Below, piece by piece: positions 16,942 through 25,254 of a DNA stretch of 64,000 nucleotides (positions are counted from its first letter, which is position 1; every line of letters starts with the position of its first letter). The DNA comes from JBBDMX01 sp040878035. GTDB taxonomy: Bacteria; Planctomycetota; Phycisphaerae; Phycisphaerales; Phycisphaeraceae. The position numbers were made by a program, and so were the translations under genes. Below the pieces are notes generated by a model. That model was not told the origin of the DNA. It searched no databases and saw only the letters and a list, made by a program, of their open reading frames with translations. Where the stretch lies: NCBI GenBank assembly GCA_040878035.1, contig JBBDMX010000084.1, forward strand, positions 10,458-74,457. Reading direction: 5' to 3'.

Positions 16942-17514
16942 CTACCACTCCGCGGCAACATCGTATTCGTCAAACACATGCACGCGATTCGTCTTCAAGC
17001 CGAAGAGGGTGCGGACCTGCGCTGGAGTCGCGGTGTGCTCGAACCAACCCGCCGAGCACCAGGGGTATTGGGTCGCCACCGGCACCAAGCCGTGTTTCAC
17101 CGCATTCTGATGTACGTAGTTCAATCGCGCCAGATAGGACTTCTGGTACGTCAGGAGCGTTTCGCGAAAATTGTGCCACACTTGCCGGCCCGGCGCTACG
17201 TCCATGTGATTAATCCACTTGGCGGTCTTCTCGTGTAGCAGGGCCAGCATCGGCGACAGACTTGCCGCCCCTTGTTCGTCGAGTGGCGAGTGACCCACGA
17301 AATGGTAGTGGTTGGAGAATACGGCCCAGGCTTCGAGTTGCCAGCCGAATTCTTCCGCGACCTTCAACAAACCGCGATGCAATACCGTCAACCGCTGAGC
17401 GCCGCGAAAGTGATGTACTTTGCGATATGTGCCGACAGTGACAAAATACGTGCCGCTCTCCGAGAGCACATGCGTCGGCGCGTGCGGCCAGGGTGTCTTG
17501 CCCGGAGAACTCAT
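16942..17514 (-). CDS. REP-associated tyrosine transposase (RAYT, Y1_Tnp/IS200-like)
   Basis: A 190-residue single-stranded-DNA transposase-like protein. Visible features are the N-terminal strand GTYFVTVGTYRKVHHF, the metal-binding HUH motif as HYH at 69-71 (FSNHYHFVGH), and the nucleophile Y133 in LNYVHQNAVKHGLV. Start at ATG 17514; an upstream TTG is not needed. It lies between two copies of the family-1 palindrome, the arrangement known for RAYTs and the REP elements they are thought to spread. No IS ends and no accessory TnpB are seen, so it is domesticated or non-autonomous in form. Confidence 0.9.
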   Translation of the reverse strand: MSSPGKTPWPHAPTHVLSESGTYFVTVGTYRKVHHFRGAQRLTVLHRGLLKVAEEFGWQLEAWAVFSNHYHFVGHSPLDEQGAASLSPMLALLHEKTAKWINHMDVAPGRQVWHNFRETLLTYQKSYLARLNYVHQNAVKHGLVPVATQYPWCSAGWFEHTATPAQVRTLFGLKTNRVHVFDEYDVAAEW

Positions 17515-17559
17515 TGCGGCGCGACTTTTATCACTGGGACAAAGAGCCGTCAACTATGG

Positions 17560-17716
17560 ACGGTGGGGACAAAGACCCCACGTTGGCTTGCGGCGAAGCC
17601 TCCCCCGGGTGGAGAGCACCTTGCTCCGCACAAAGCCAAAGCGGTGTCAAAGCCACCGCAGTCCAAAGACGCTCTGCGTCGAGCCAAAGCGGCGTCGTTG
17701 CCTCCGCACTCCAAAG
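17560..17716. repeat. palindromic repeat, REP family 1, copy C (5' flank of RAYT, duplicated arm)
   Basis: A degenerate left arm at about 17556-17600 is followed by two right arms in tandem: AGCCAAAGCGGTGTCAAAGC (17635-17667) and AGCCAAAGCGGCGTCGTTGC (17683-17716). The end of the second arm (CTCCAAAGGAG) supplies the Shine-Dalgarno of the downstream phzF-like gene. Confidence 0.85.
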
Positions 17717-17726
17717 GAGCTCCCCC

Positions 17727-18527
17727 ATGAACTATCTCGTCGTCGATGCCTTCACCACTCGACCTTTCACCGGCAACCCCGCGGCGATCGTGCTGCTCAC
17801 CGCGGCACTGGCTGAGCAAACCATGCAGGCCATCGCCGCCGAGTTCAATCTGGCTGAGACGGCGTATCCGCGCAAGTTGGGTGACGGCCGGTACGAGCTG
17901 CGCTGGTTTACGCCGGTGCGCGAGGTGCCGCTGTGCGGCCATGCGACGCTCGCGGCGGCTCATGCTCTGTGGGAATCGGGTGCCGCTGACGAGGGTGAGC
18001 CGATCCGCTTTGCTACGCGCCAGAGCGGTGAACTGATCTGCCGGCGTGGCGCAGAGGGCTGGATCGAGATGGACTTTCCCGCCACGCTGCCGCAGCCGGC
18101 GCCCCTGCCGCAGGACGCGGCGCTCGTGCTGGGCGTGTCCGGCCCGGTCACCTGCGTGGGCACGACCGCGATGAACCTCACGCTGCGACTGCCCGAGGCC
18201 GTGCAGGTGCGCACCGCCCGGCCCGATCTGGCGACGCTGGCGGCATGGCACCCGGTCGGCGTCACCATCACCGCGGCTGGAGATGAAGCGGGCGTGGACT
18301 TTGTCAGCCGATTCTTTGCCCCACAAGCGGGCATTGCGGAAGACCCGGTGACCGGCTCGGCCCATTGTTCCTTGGCACCGTATTGGGCAGCGGAGACCGG
18401 CCGGCAGTCGTTCACCGCCCGGCAGCTCTCGGCCCGCGGCGGCGAGCTGCGCTTGGAGTTGCATGGGCAGCGCGTGCATCTGTGGGGTCAGGCGGTAACG
18501 ACGATGAGGGGCGCGATAGTGGTGTGA
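17727..18527 (+). CDS. PhzF family isomerase/epimerase-like protein
   Basis: A 266-residue protein. The N-terminus MNYLVVDAFTTRPFTGNPAA is diagnostic, with the catalytic Glu at position 44 in NLAETAYP, and the second half has VPLCGHATLAAAHAL and EDPVTGSAHCSLAPYW. Members are diaminopimelate-epimerase-fold isomerases; the metabolic substrate of this subgroup is generally unknown. The start at 17727 is preceded by AAAGGAG 8 bases upstream, which belongs to the repeat element ending there. Confidence 0.93.
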   Translation: MNYLVVDAFTTRPFTGNPAAIVLLTAALAEQTMQAIAAEFNLAETAYPRKLGDGRYELRWFTPVREVPLCGHATLAAAHALWESGAADEGEPIRFATRQSGELICRRGAEGWIEMDFPATLPQPAPLPQDAALVLGVSGPVTCVGTTAMNLTLRLPEAVQVRTARPDLATLAAWHPVGVTITAAGDEAGVDFVSRFFAPQAGIAEDPVTGSAHCSLAPYWAAETGRQSFTARQLSARGGELRLELHGQRVHLWGQAVTTMRGAIVV

Positions 18528-18551
18528 GCGTGCTGGAGTTGCGGCCACCCC

Positions 18552-18577
18552 GGCAGCCCCGCTTAAGCGGGGCTGCC
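18552..18577. terminator. perfect GC-rich hairpin (GGCAGCCCCGC/GCGGGGCTGCC)
   Basis: A 26-base perfect palindrome centred on TTAA, 25 bases after the phzF stop. It lacks a T-run, so it may be a repeat rather than an intrinsic terminator. A close relative occurs at 32666-32691 and a degenerate one near 33312-33340. Confidence 0.5.
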
Positions 18578-18683
18578 CGTGGGGCTAGACCGGGAGTTGG
18601 CCCACGGTATTATGATGGTGCTCGCCTGTTGGGGATCGCGCATCATCTATTCGTGCTCAACAGCAAGAAATCGGGGGTTAGAT

Positions 18684-20450
18684 ATGGGTATACCGGTTCA
18701 ATGCGAATGTGGCCGAAAGATCAATGCCCCTACGCGTCTGGCGGGCAAGAAGGGCAAGTGTCCGTCGTGCGGGAAGGTCTTGGTCGTGCCGCAGACGGCC
18801 GCAGGGGCGGAGCACGCGCTGGCCGCGGCCAAGGCGGCGGCGGCGGCGCCGCTTGCGGCCCGAGAATCGCGGCCCAGCCAACCGCCGCCCGCCGCCACAG
18901 AAGTCCGCAGCGAACCCTGTCCCGGTTGCCGCCAGCCCATGCCCACGGGCCAACTCGTCTGCCCGCACTGCGGCCTTTGCCCCAAGACAGGGCGCTACGT
19001 TCATCAGCCGGTGCAGACGCGCTACTCCGGCCAGAAGGGCGCTAAGCCGTGGTTCAACTTTCTGGGCATCGATTTCACGCCGATCAAAACCATTCTGGCG
19101 GCGGCGTTGCTGCTGCAGGTCGCCGGCGGCGCGGCGTGGTACGTCACCGGGCCGGGCGACGATTTTAAGGTTGATAGCGTCGAACTGGTGACGCTGGCGG
19201 TGGCGCTGGATGCCCTGGACGCGCCCGAGCCGGGCAGCCTGCTCAAAGGCACGATCTTCACCGCCAATCCGGTGGCCGGTGTGAACATGCCTCCGTTCGC
19301 CAAGCCGCCGCCCGGTACTCCCGCAACTCGCGGGGCGCCCAATGCCAACCAAGGCGAGGTGTACATCGTCACCGGCCCGGGCAAGATGCTGGTGACGCGC
19401 CAGGACGCCCAGGGCGATTACGTGCTGGTGCGGGTTCGCCTGTCGCAGCGGCTGATGCAACAGCACAAGTTGGAGGACGGCTACGACCTTCAGTTCCGCG
19501 AGGAGGCCTTTGCCCTGGATGTCAACGGCCAGAAGGTGCCGGGCATGATGCTGCCCACGGCGCTGGCCAACGGCACGGCGATCAACCTGGACTCGGCCAA
19601 GACGTCGGATTACAGGGCGCTGCTGCCGCCGGGCGTGAAGCCGACCAAGGAGGACACCTCGGGCTTTCGCGACGGCATGGCCACGGGCACCATCGGCTTC
19701 GACGGCGCGCCCAACGCCTCGGGCCAGTTTGGTTTCACCGCGGTGCAGTCCGAGTACGGTCACAGCATCAACGCCCGCGGTCAGGTGAAGGTAACACAAC
19801 CCGGCGGCATCAGCCTGGATTATCAGTACGACGGCGGCGAGGTGAAGATCAACTGGAACCAGGAGGCGCGCGGCTGGCGTCGCGCCCCGCGCACCACGCG
19901 CAAGGCCGAGTTGTCGCCCTGGACTAAATTCGAGTGCTGGGTGCTGTTTCCCCGACCGGCGAGCAACGGGCAGAAGATCAAGCTGTACCTGGGTGCGCAG
20001 CACGTGGCGACGCTGGCGGGCCAGTATGCCGCGGCCCCGACGGGCATGGCCGCCGCGACCGCGCCGCCGCGTCAGGGCGGCGACGGCCAGCAGCCGCGCG
20101 GCTATTTCGCCGTGCTCGCCGCCGCCCGCCGCGCCGGACAGGGAACCGTCGCCGCCAGCAATATGCAGCAACTGCTCCTGGCCATGAATCTTTACACGCA
20201 GAACAACCGCGGCGTGCTGCCGGCCAAACTCGACGATCTGCGCAGCGAGATCGACGCCTTTGATGCGTTGATGCACAACCCGCGCACCAAGGCCAACCCC
20301 GGCTTCATCTACCTTCGGCCCGATGAGGCGACGTTGCGCACGCAATCAGCGCACAGCATCCCGATTCTCTATGAATCCAAGAACGGCCAACCCGACCCCG
20401 ACGGCGCGGTGGGATATCTCGACGGGCATATTGATGTGGGAAAACCGTGA
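18684..20450 (+). CDS. zinc-ribbon, single-pass membrane protein with pseudopilin-like C-terminus
   Basis: A 588-residue protein. N-terminal zinc ribbon C7/C9/C26/C29 (QCECG, KCPSCGK) is followed by an Ala-rich linker and a second ribbon (CPGC, CPHCG). One membrane helix (ILAAALLLQVAGGAAWYV) lies near residue 150, and the large outer region is unassigned. The last 120 residues (SNMQQLLLAMNLYTQNNRGVLP...YLDGHIDV) resemble the end of planctomycete prepilin-like proteins. ATG 18684 has GGGGG 7 bases upstream. The paralogous ribbon at 20550 suggests a two-gene unit. Function unknown. Confidence 0.75.
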   Translation: MGIPVQCECGRKINAPTRLAGKKGKCPSCGKVLVVPQTAAGAEHALAAAKAAAAAPLAARESRPSQPPPAATEVRSEPCPGCRQPMPTGQLVCPHCGLCPKTGRYVHQPVQTRYSGQKGAKPWFNFLGIDFTPIKTILAAALLLQVAGGAAWYVTGPGDDFKVDSVELVTLAVALDALDAPEPGSLLKGTIFTANPVAGVNMPPFAKPPPGTPATRGAPNANQGEVYIVTGPGKMLVTRQDAQGDYVLVRVRLSQRLMQQHKLEDGYDLQFREEAFALDVNGQKVPGMMLPTALANGTAINLDSAKTSDYRALLPPGVKPTKEDTSGFRDGMATGTIGFDGAPNASGQFGFTAVQSEYGHSINARGQVKVTQPGGISLDYQYDGGEVKINWNQEARGWRRAPRTTRKAELSPWTKFECWVLFPRPASNGQKIKLYLGAQHVATLAGQYAAAPTGMAAATAPPRQGGDGQQPRGYFAVLAAARRAGQGTVAASNMQQLLLAMNLYTQNNRGVLPAKLDDLRSEIDAFDALMHNPRTKANPGFIYLRPDEATLRTQSAHSIPILYESKNGQPDPDGAVGYLDGHIDVGKP

Positions 20451-20452
20451 GG

Positions 20453-20541
20453 AATTTCTGATTTCTAGACTTCTGATTTGGCAGAGCCGCTTGCGGCTTA
20501 GCCTCCGTGTTCCAGATCAGAAATCAGAGATTGGGAATCAG
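20453..20541. repeat. composite repeat (ATTTCTGATTTC + GCCGCTTGCGGCTTAGC), family 2
   Basis: GAATTTCTGATTTCTAGAC on the left and CAGAAATCAGAGATTGGG on the right enclose the hairpin AGCCGCTTGCGGCTTAGC (20475-20500). The same hairpin word is found near 21302, 24177, 30051, 30114 and, translated, within priA (46661-46681). Confidence 0.8.
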
Positions 20542-20549
20542 GTGGGGTC

Positions 20550-21299
20550 ATGAGCGAAGCTGCAACCACCCGAGTGCAATGCCCCTCGTGCAATCGCAGC
20601 GTGCGCTGGCGCGCCGAGTTGGCGGGGCGGAAGATCAAGTGCACCTGCGGCACGGTCTGGTCGCTGCCGGATCAGCCGCCTGCGTCCGGCGCAGCGGCGC
20701 CGCCGTTGCCAACACCGGCCCCCGCGCTGCCCAACAGCGTCTTTGCCGCCGCGGCCCTGGCGTCCAAGAGCCGCCTGGATCAGACCCTGGCCAATCGCGA
20801 AGACGAGGTGCACGGCTCGCCCTTCATCGAGCAGATGCTGCCCTGGATCCTGCTGGCCGGCGGCGCCGCGGCCGCGCCGCTGCTCAACATCGCCCTCCTC
20901 GGCGAGCTGGGCTTTGGCCTGACGGTCTGGGCCGCCATGGTGGGTCTACAGGTCCTCGTCTTCCTGCCTGTGGCGTTCATTACCCTCACGCTGGTGAGTC
21001 GATGGTTCAACTGCGAGTTGGGGGCGCTGACCGATGTGCTGCGCAAGCTGGCGCCCATCGTGCTGGGCACCGGCGCCGCCGCCGACGCCGTGTTCCTCTA
21101 TATCGCCATGATGATGGGCGGCGACTACTACACGCCGGTCGTGGGCTTTCCGCTCTACCTGCTCTTGTGCGGCCTGCCCCTGGCGATCTTCTTCGGCTGG
21201 GGCCTGGGTGAAACCACGCTGACCATTTTCTTCTTCCTCCTGCCCCGCGTGGTCATCGTCCTGACCCTGGCCATGGCGTTTCCCAAGTGGTTCGAGTGA
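20550..21299 (+). CDS. zinc-ribbon polytopic membrane protein
   Basis: A 249-residue protein. It begins with a zinc ribbon (C11/C14 in QCPSCNRS, C31/C33 in KCTCGTVW), then a Pro/Ala linker and four or five hydrophobic helices, including WILLAGGAAAAPLLNIALL and ILFFFLLP-type segments. It has a ribbon like that of the preceding gene and sits 100 bases behind it across a repeat element. No catalytic motif is recognised. The Shine-Dalgarno GGTGGGG at 20541 fits ATG 20550. Confidence 0.7.
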   Translation: MSEAATTRVQCPSCNRSVRWRAELAGRKIKCTCGTVWSLPDQPPASGAAAPPLPTPAPALPNSVFAAAALASKSRLDQTLANREDEVHGSPFIEQMLPWILLAGGAAAAPLLNIALLGELGFGLTVWAAMVGLQVLVFLPVAFITLTLVSRWFNCELGALTDVLRKLAPIVLGTGAAADAVFLYIAMMMGGDYYTPVVGFPLYLLLCGLPLAIFFGWGLGETTLTIFFFLLPRVVIVLTLAMAFPKWFE

Positions 21300-21342
21300 T
21301 CCGCCGCTTGCGGCTTAGCACCCGGGCACCAACAATGGGCTC

Positions 21343-22134
21343 ATGTCATCGACTCTTGAGCAGCCTCGCGCCTCGCGCCACGCCGTCGGCGTGCGCTTGT
21401 GCGGCGTGACGCGCGTGTTTGCCGGCGGCGTGCATGCCGTCGATGCCATGGATCTGGCCATCATGCCGGGCGAGTTTGTCGCCCTGCTGGGGCCATCGGG
21501 TTGCGGCAAGTCCACGCTATTGCGGCTGATCGCCGGGCTGGATCGCGCCGATGCCGGCCGGATGGAGCTGATCAACGCCAGCGGCGACCGGGCCATGCAG
21601 ATGGCCTACGTCTTTCAGGACGCCCACCTGCTGCCCTGGCGCAGCGTGCTGTGCAACGTGGAGCTGCCCTTGGAACTGGCGGGCGTCGCGCGTGCCGAGC
21701 GGCGGCAGCGCGCCTTGGCCTTGATCGAGCAGGTCGGCCTGCGCGACGCGGTGCAGCGCTATCCGGCACAGCTCTCCGGCGGCATGCGCATGCGCGTGTC
21801 GCTGGCGCGGGCGCTGGTCACCGAGCCGAGCCTGCTCCTGCTCGACGAGCCCTTTGCCGCGCTGGATGAAATCACCCGCCAGCAACTCGACAGCCAGCTT
21901 CGCCAATTGTGGCTCGACCGCGGCATGACGGTCATCTTCGTCACGCACTCGACCAATGAGGCGGTGTTCCTGGCGGATCGCGCGGTGGTGTTCAGCGCCC
22001 GGCCGGCGCGCATCGTGCTGGACTGTGCTCTGGACCTGCCGGCACAGCGGGCTCAGCACACGCGCACCTCGCCGCCCTTCGTCGCCGCCATGCGCCGCCT
22101 CTACGAAGCGCTGGAAGCCGGAGGCGCCTCATGA
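21343..22134 (+). CDS. ABC importer ATP-binding protein (SsuB/TauB/ThiZ-like)
   Basis: A 263-residue ATPase. Walker A is GPSGCGKST near residues 50-58, the Q-loop YVFQDAHLLPWR, the signature LSGGMRMRVSLARAL, Walker B LLLLDEPFAALDE and the switch VTHSTNEAVFLADR. The LPWR variant and LDE after Walker B are typical of nitrate/sulfonate/thiamine-precursor importers. It overlaps the permease gene by 4 bases. A copy of the GCCGCTTGCGGCTTAGC repeat ends just upstream at 21320. Confidence 0.93.
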   Translation: MSSTLEQPRASRHAVGVRLCGVTRVFAGGVHAVDAMDLAIMPGEFVALLGPSGCGKSTLLRLIAGLDRADAGRMELINASGDRAMQMAYVFQDAHLLPWRSVLCNVELPLELAGVARAERRQRALALIEQVGLRDAVQRYPAQLSGGMRMRVSLARALVTEPSLLLLDEPFAALDEITRQQLDSQLRQLWLDRGMTVIFVTHSTNEAVFLADRAVVFSARPARIVLDCALDLPAQRAQHTRTSPPFVAAMRRLYEALEAGGAS

Positions 22135-22901
22135 TGCCGCGATGGTGGCACAGGTTCTGGCCGCCGGTGCTGGTATTCGTCCTCTTTGGCGTGGGCCTGG
22201 AGGCATGGGTGCGCCTGGCGCACATCGAATCATGGTTGGTGCCGCCGCCCAGCAGCATTCTCGCGACCCTGTGGCACCGATGGCGCTACCCGCTGGGCCC
22301 CGCGCTGTGGCAGACCACCTTGGCCGCTGTCCTGGGCTTTGCCGCCAGCGCCGCCGCCGGGGTGATCCTGGCGGTCGTCCTCGCCAGCGCCCGCATCGTG
22401 CAACGCGCTTTCTACCCCTACGCCATCTTCTTTCAAACCGTGCCCATCATCGCCATCGCCCCCCTGCTGGTGATCTGGATCGGCTACGGCCTGTCCACGG
22501 TGGTGGCCTCGGCGTTCATCGTCTCGCTTTTCCCCGTGATCGCCAACACGCTCATGGGCCTGCGCTCGACCGACCCGGCCTTGCGGGACCTGTTTCGTCT
22601 GCACGGCGCCGGGGCGTGGGCGACCTTGTGGAAGCTGCGCCTGCCCTGGGCGATGCCCCATCTCTTTGCGGGCTTGCGCGTCTCGGCGGGCCTGGCGGTC
22701 ATCGGCGCCATCGTCGGCGAGTTCTTCGTCGGCCAGGGCTTGGGCATGCAGATCTTCTCGGCGCAGAAGACCGTGCATACCGAGGTCGTCTACGCGGCTA
22801 TCCTTCTGGCGTCCCTGCTGGGCCTGGCGTTGTTCGGCTTGGTCAACCTCGCCGCGGCGCTGACCCTGCGCCACTGGCACGCATCCGAACAAGGCGGATA
22901 A
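22131..22901 (+). CDS. ABC importer permease (SsuC/ThiX-like)
   Basis: A 256-residue inner-membrane permease with about six helices and the BPD_transp_1 EAA-like loop around FRLHGAGAWATLWKLRLPWAMPHLFAGLRV. Family features also include FFQTVPIIAIAPLLVIWIGYG. It partners the upstream ATPase (ATGA overlap) and the lipoprotein binding component downstream. The substrate cannot be told from the permease alone. Confidence 0.92.
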   Translation: MMPRWWHRFWPPVLVFVLFGVGLEAWVRLAHIESWLVPPPSSILATLWHRWRYPLGPALWQTTLAAVLGFAASAAAGVILAVVLASARIVQRAFYPYAIFFQTVPIIAIAPLLVIWIGYGLSTVVASAFIVSLFPVIANTLMGLRSTDPALRDLFRLHGAGAWATLWKLRLPWAMPHLFAGLRVSAGLAVIGAIVGEFFVGQGLGMQIFSAQKTVHTEVVYAAILLASLLGLALFGLVNLAAALTLRHWHASEQGG

Positions 22902-22907
22902 GAGATG

Positions 22908-23133
22908 ATGAACACGAAGACGCGAAGGCACGAAGGAAAGAAGGACATGATGGACAGGATTAGAAGGAAGGGGTGCACCTCTTCCGTTTAGCGGGCGCCG
23001 CGCCGCGGCCCAGGGGCCTGATCCTGTCCATCCCTGTCCATCCCGGTTACCTCTTTCTCCTCTTCCTTCCTTCGTGTCTTCGTGCCTTCGTGTTCATCCT
23101 TCTTCTTGGTGTCCTTGGTGTCTTGGTGGTTAA
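22908..23133. repeat. long inverted repeat (ACGAAGACGCGAAGG / CCTTCGTGTCTTCGTG family)
   Basis: The left half (TGAACACGAAGACGCGAAGG, about 22908-22960) and right half (CTTCCTTCCTTCGTGTCTTC, about 23062-23133) are near reverse complements across a 100-base centre that contains GGACAGGATTAGAAGG and CCTGATCCTGTCC. The element lies between the permease and binding-protein genes. Related sequence occurs at 32535-32610 and 55200-55282. Confidence 0.8.
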
Positions 23134-23158
23134 CCTGGATCGGAAATGGAGCAGCAAC

Positions 23159-24163
23159 ATGACGATCAAGCGCAAGCGGTACTGCCTCGCCCTGCTGGTG
23201 ACGCTCGTGGGCCTCGCCGGCTGTCGGGATCACGATCATGATCACGCGCATGGTTCAAATGCACAGGTGACGAAGCTGACGCTGGCGCTGAACTGGGTGC
23301 CCGAGCCTGAGTTTGGCGGGTTCTATGCCGCGCAGCTTAGCGGCGCTTATGCCAAGCATGGCCTGGACGTGACGCTCCAGCCCGGCGGCGCGGGCAAGCC
23401 CACCATGCAGATGGTCGGTAAGGGACAGGTCGAACTGGGCGTGGTCAGCGCCGATGAGATTCTCATCGGCCGGGCGCGTGGCATCGACGTGGTGGGCGTC
23501 TTTACCGTGTACCAGACCTGCCCGCAGGGGATCATGGTGCATCGTGAATTGGGCTTGGCGAACATCGGCGACGTCTTTGCCGCGCGCACGGAGGGCTCGC
23601 CCCTGACCATCGCGATGGAGCCCGGCCTGCCTTACGTCAACTATCTCAAAGGGCGCTACGGCTTCGATCACGTCAAGGTCGTGCCCTATTCCGGCGGCGT
23701 GGTGCCGTTCCTGGCCAGCAAGAGCTTCGCCCAGCAGTGCTTCGTCTTCGCCGAGCCGGTCAGCGCCCGCCAGCAGGGCGCCGACCCGCAGGTGTTTCTC
23801 GTCGCCGATGCCGGTTACAACCCGTACACCGCGGCCGTCGCGGCGCGGGGTGACTATGCGAAGAAGCACCCGGAATTGATCAAGGCCTTCGTGGCGGCGA
23901 CGCAGGAAGGCTGGCAGGCGTATCTGGATGATCCCAAGCCCGCCAATGAGGCGATGGGCAAGCTCAACGCCAACATGGATGCGCGGACGTTCGCCCAGGG
24001 TGCCCAGGCGCAGGCGGCGCTGATCGTCAGTGAAGACACAAAAGCGTCAGGTTTAGGCGTGATGACGAAGGAGCGCTGGACGACGCTGGCGCAGCAGTTG
24101 GTCGAGTTGAAGGTGATCGAGACGATGCCGGCGGTGGAGGAGTGTTTTGTGGAGGTAAGGTGA
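23159..24163 (+). CDS. NMT1/ThiY-like substrate-binding lipoprotein with His-rich N-terminus
   Basis: A 334-residue lipoprotein. The signal sequence ends in the lipobox VGLAGC. The mature protein starts with an alternating His/Asp tract (RDHDHDHAHG) and then an NMT1 fold: LALNWVPEPEFGGFYAAQ, GAGKPTMQMVGKGQVELGV and QQCFVFAEPVSARQQ. NMT1/ThiY proteins bind pyrimidine precursors of thiamine or related compounds. The His/Asp tract is unusual and might bind metal. No TPP riboswitch is visible upstream of the cluster. ATG 23159 is chosen because it gives the lipobox. Confidence 0.88.
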   Translation: MTIKRKRYCLALLVTLVGLAGCRDHDHDHAHGSNAQVTKLTLALNWVPEPEFGGFYAAQLSGAYAKHGLDVTLQPGGAGKPTMQMVGKGQVELGVVSADEILIGRARGIDVVGVFTVYQTCPQGIMVHRELGLANIGDVFAARTEGSPLTIAMEPGLPYVNYLKGRYGFDHVKVVPYSGGVVPFLASKSFAQQCFVFAEPVSARQQGADPQVFLVADAGYNPYTAAVAARGDYAKKHPELIKAFVAATQEGWQAYLDDPKPANEAMGKLNANMDARTFAQGAQAQAALIVSEDTKASGLGVMTKERWTTLAQQLVELKVIETMPAVEECFVEVR

Positions 24164-24173
24164 GGTTGTGGGA

Positions 24174-24268
24174 AAGCCGCTTGCGGCTTCGCGCAACGGT
24201 GGGAGAAACATGGCGTGCCAGTCTTGCGTGCTTCTGCGCGAAGCCGCGAGCGGCTTGGAAATCAGGAA
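24174..24268. repeat. composite inverted repeat, family 2
   Basis: AGCCGCTTGCGGCTTCGCGC at 24177 and GCGCGAAGCCGCGAGCGGCTT at 24237-24257 are inverted arms around a loop, followed by GGAAATCAGG. It is closely related in layout to the longer element at 30011-30170. Confidence 0.8.
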
Positions 24269-25125
24269 TCCCCCCGCTCGCTCAACCGCACCGCGGTGGG
24301 ACTTTGCCCGATCAGCCGGCGGAACTGCTTGTTGAAGTGCTGCGGGTCGGGCAGACCCACGCGGCTGGCGATGCGGCCGACGGGCAGGTTGGTGATCGAA
24401 AGCAGATGCCGGGCCATTTCGATGCGGCGGGTCAGCACGTAGCGTTGCACGGTCATGCCCAGGCGCTGGCGGAAGAGTCGTGAGAGGTAGTTCTGGCTCA
24501 GGCCGACGCGCTGCGCCAGATCGGACACGGACACCGGCTGCGCCAATTCGTCGTTGAGAATGGTCAACAGGTCGCGCAGGGCCGCCTCGGCGCGGCGCTC
24601 GGGCCGGGCGGCATCGGCCGCCTGCTGCGGCGTTCGCTGCGCCAGCGTGGCGATGTGCAACAGCAGTTCCTGCATGGCCGCCGAGGCCGCGGCGTGCGCC
24701 AGGTCGCTCTCGTCACCGCGCGCCGCGGCCAGGAGTTGGGCGATATGCATCATGCGTTGGGCGACGAAATCGCGTTGCGGGCCCAAGGGCAGCACCAGGG
24801 GCAGGCGCGTGGCGGGCCGGCGCGCCGGCGGCGGGCGGAAGTGAATGCACAGGTGATAGCCCGGTGCGGGCAGGTCGTACCACGTGGGTCGGCGCGCCGC
24901 TGACAGCGTCAGCGTGCCCGGCGCCAGCGCGACCTCGCGCCGCTGCATACGCATCACCCCGCGGTAGTCGTGCAGGTGCAGCGCGTGCGTCGAGGACTGG
25001 TAGCACGTGTCGTAAGCGACATCGTCCAGCGGAAACCGACCGGCCAGGGCCACCACCGGTAATGCCCGCAGCGGCCAGGTCAGCCAGGACGAGGATGGAG
25101 AGGCCAGCGCCATTGGTGAATTCAT
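24262..25125 (-). CDS. AraC family transcriptional regulator
   Basis: A 287-residue regulator. The N-terminal 180 residues look like a cupin-type ligand domain (HDYRGVMRMQRREVALAPG). The C-terminal 100 residues form the double helix-turn-helix of AraC/XylS: VSVSDLAQRVGLSQNYLSRL and VGRIASRVGLPDPQHFNKQF. ATG 25125 is used. It is divergent from a PhyH-type dioxygenase gene with a 129-base shared control region, which makes that gene the likely target. The C-terminus partly overlaps repeat DNA. Confidence 0.9.
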   Translation of the reverse strand: MNSPMALASPSSSWLTWPLRALPVVALAGRFPLDDVAYDTCYQSSTHALHLHDYRGVMRMQRREVALAPGTLTLSAARRPTWYDLPAPGYHLCIHFRPPPARRPATRLPLVLPLGPQRDFVAQRMMHIAQLLAAARGDESDLAHAAASAAMQELLLHIATLAQRTPQQAADAARPERRAEAALRDLLTILNDELAQPVSVSDLAQRVGLSQNYLSRLFRQRLGMTVQRYVLTRRIEMARHLLSITNLPVGRIASRVGLPDPQHFNKQFRRLIGQSPTAVRLSERGDS

Positions 25126-25254
25126 ACCACGATTGGCGTCCCGTTCCAATTGTCCGTGCACGCCAAACGCTTAGAATGGTTCCAGTTGTTTGAGTTGAAC
25201 TACCGATTAAAACGCGCAGTAAGGACGCTGCGGCTACCACAAGGAGATCGCACC
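25126..25254. promoter_or_regulatory. shared AraC/PhyH divergent control region
   Basis: 129 bases between divergent starts. TTAGAAT at 25171 could be a -10 for the rightward gene, and AAGGAG at 25241 is its ribosome site. AraC-type half-sites cannot be defined by eye. Confidence 0.4.

Noticed and set aside
17493..17726. N-terminal extension of PhzF through the REP element
   Set aside because: It has no homology to the family; MNYLVVDAFT is the canonical PhzF start and has its own ribosome site.
18678..20345. 555-codon minus-strand frame opposite the zinc-ribbon gene
   Set aside because: Shadow frame; the opposite strand has zinc-ribbon motifs, a ribosome site and a membrane helix.
21300..21342. 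TPP riboswitch ahead of the ThiXYZ-like importer
   Set aside because: Only a 43-base gap with a repeat hairpin is present; neither conserved TPP core element is seen.
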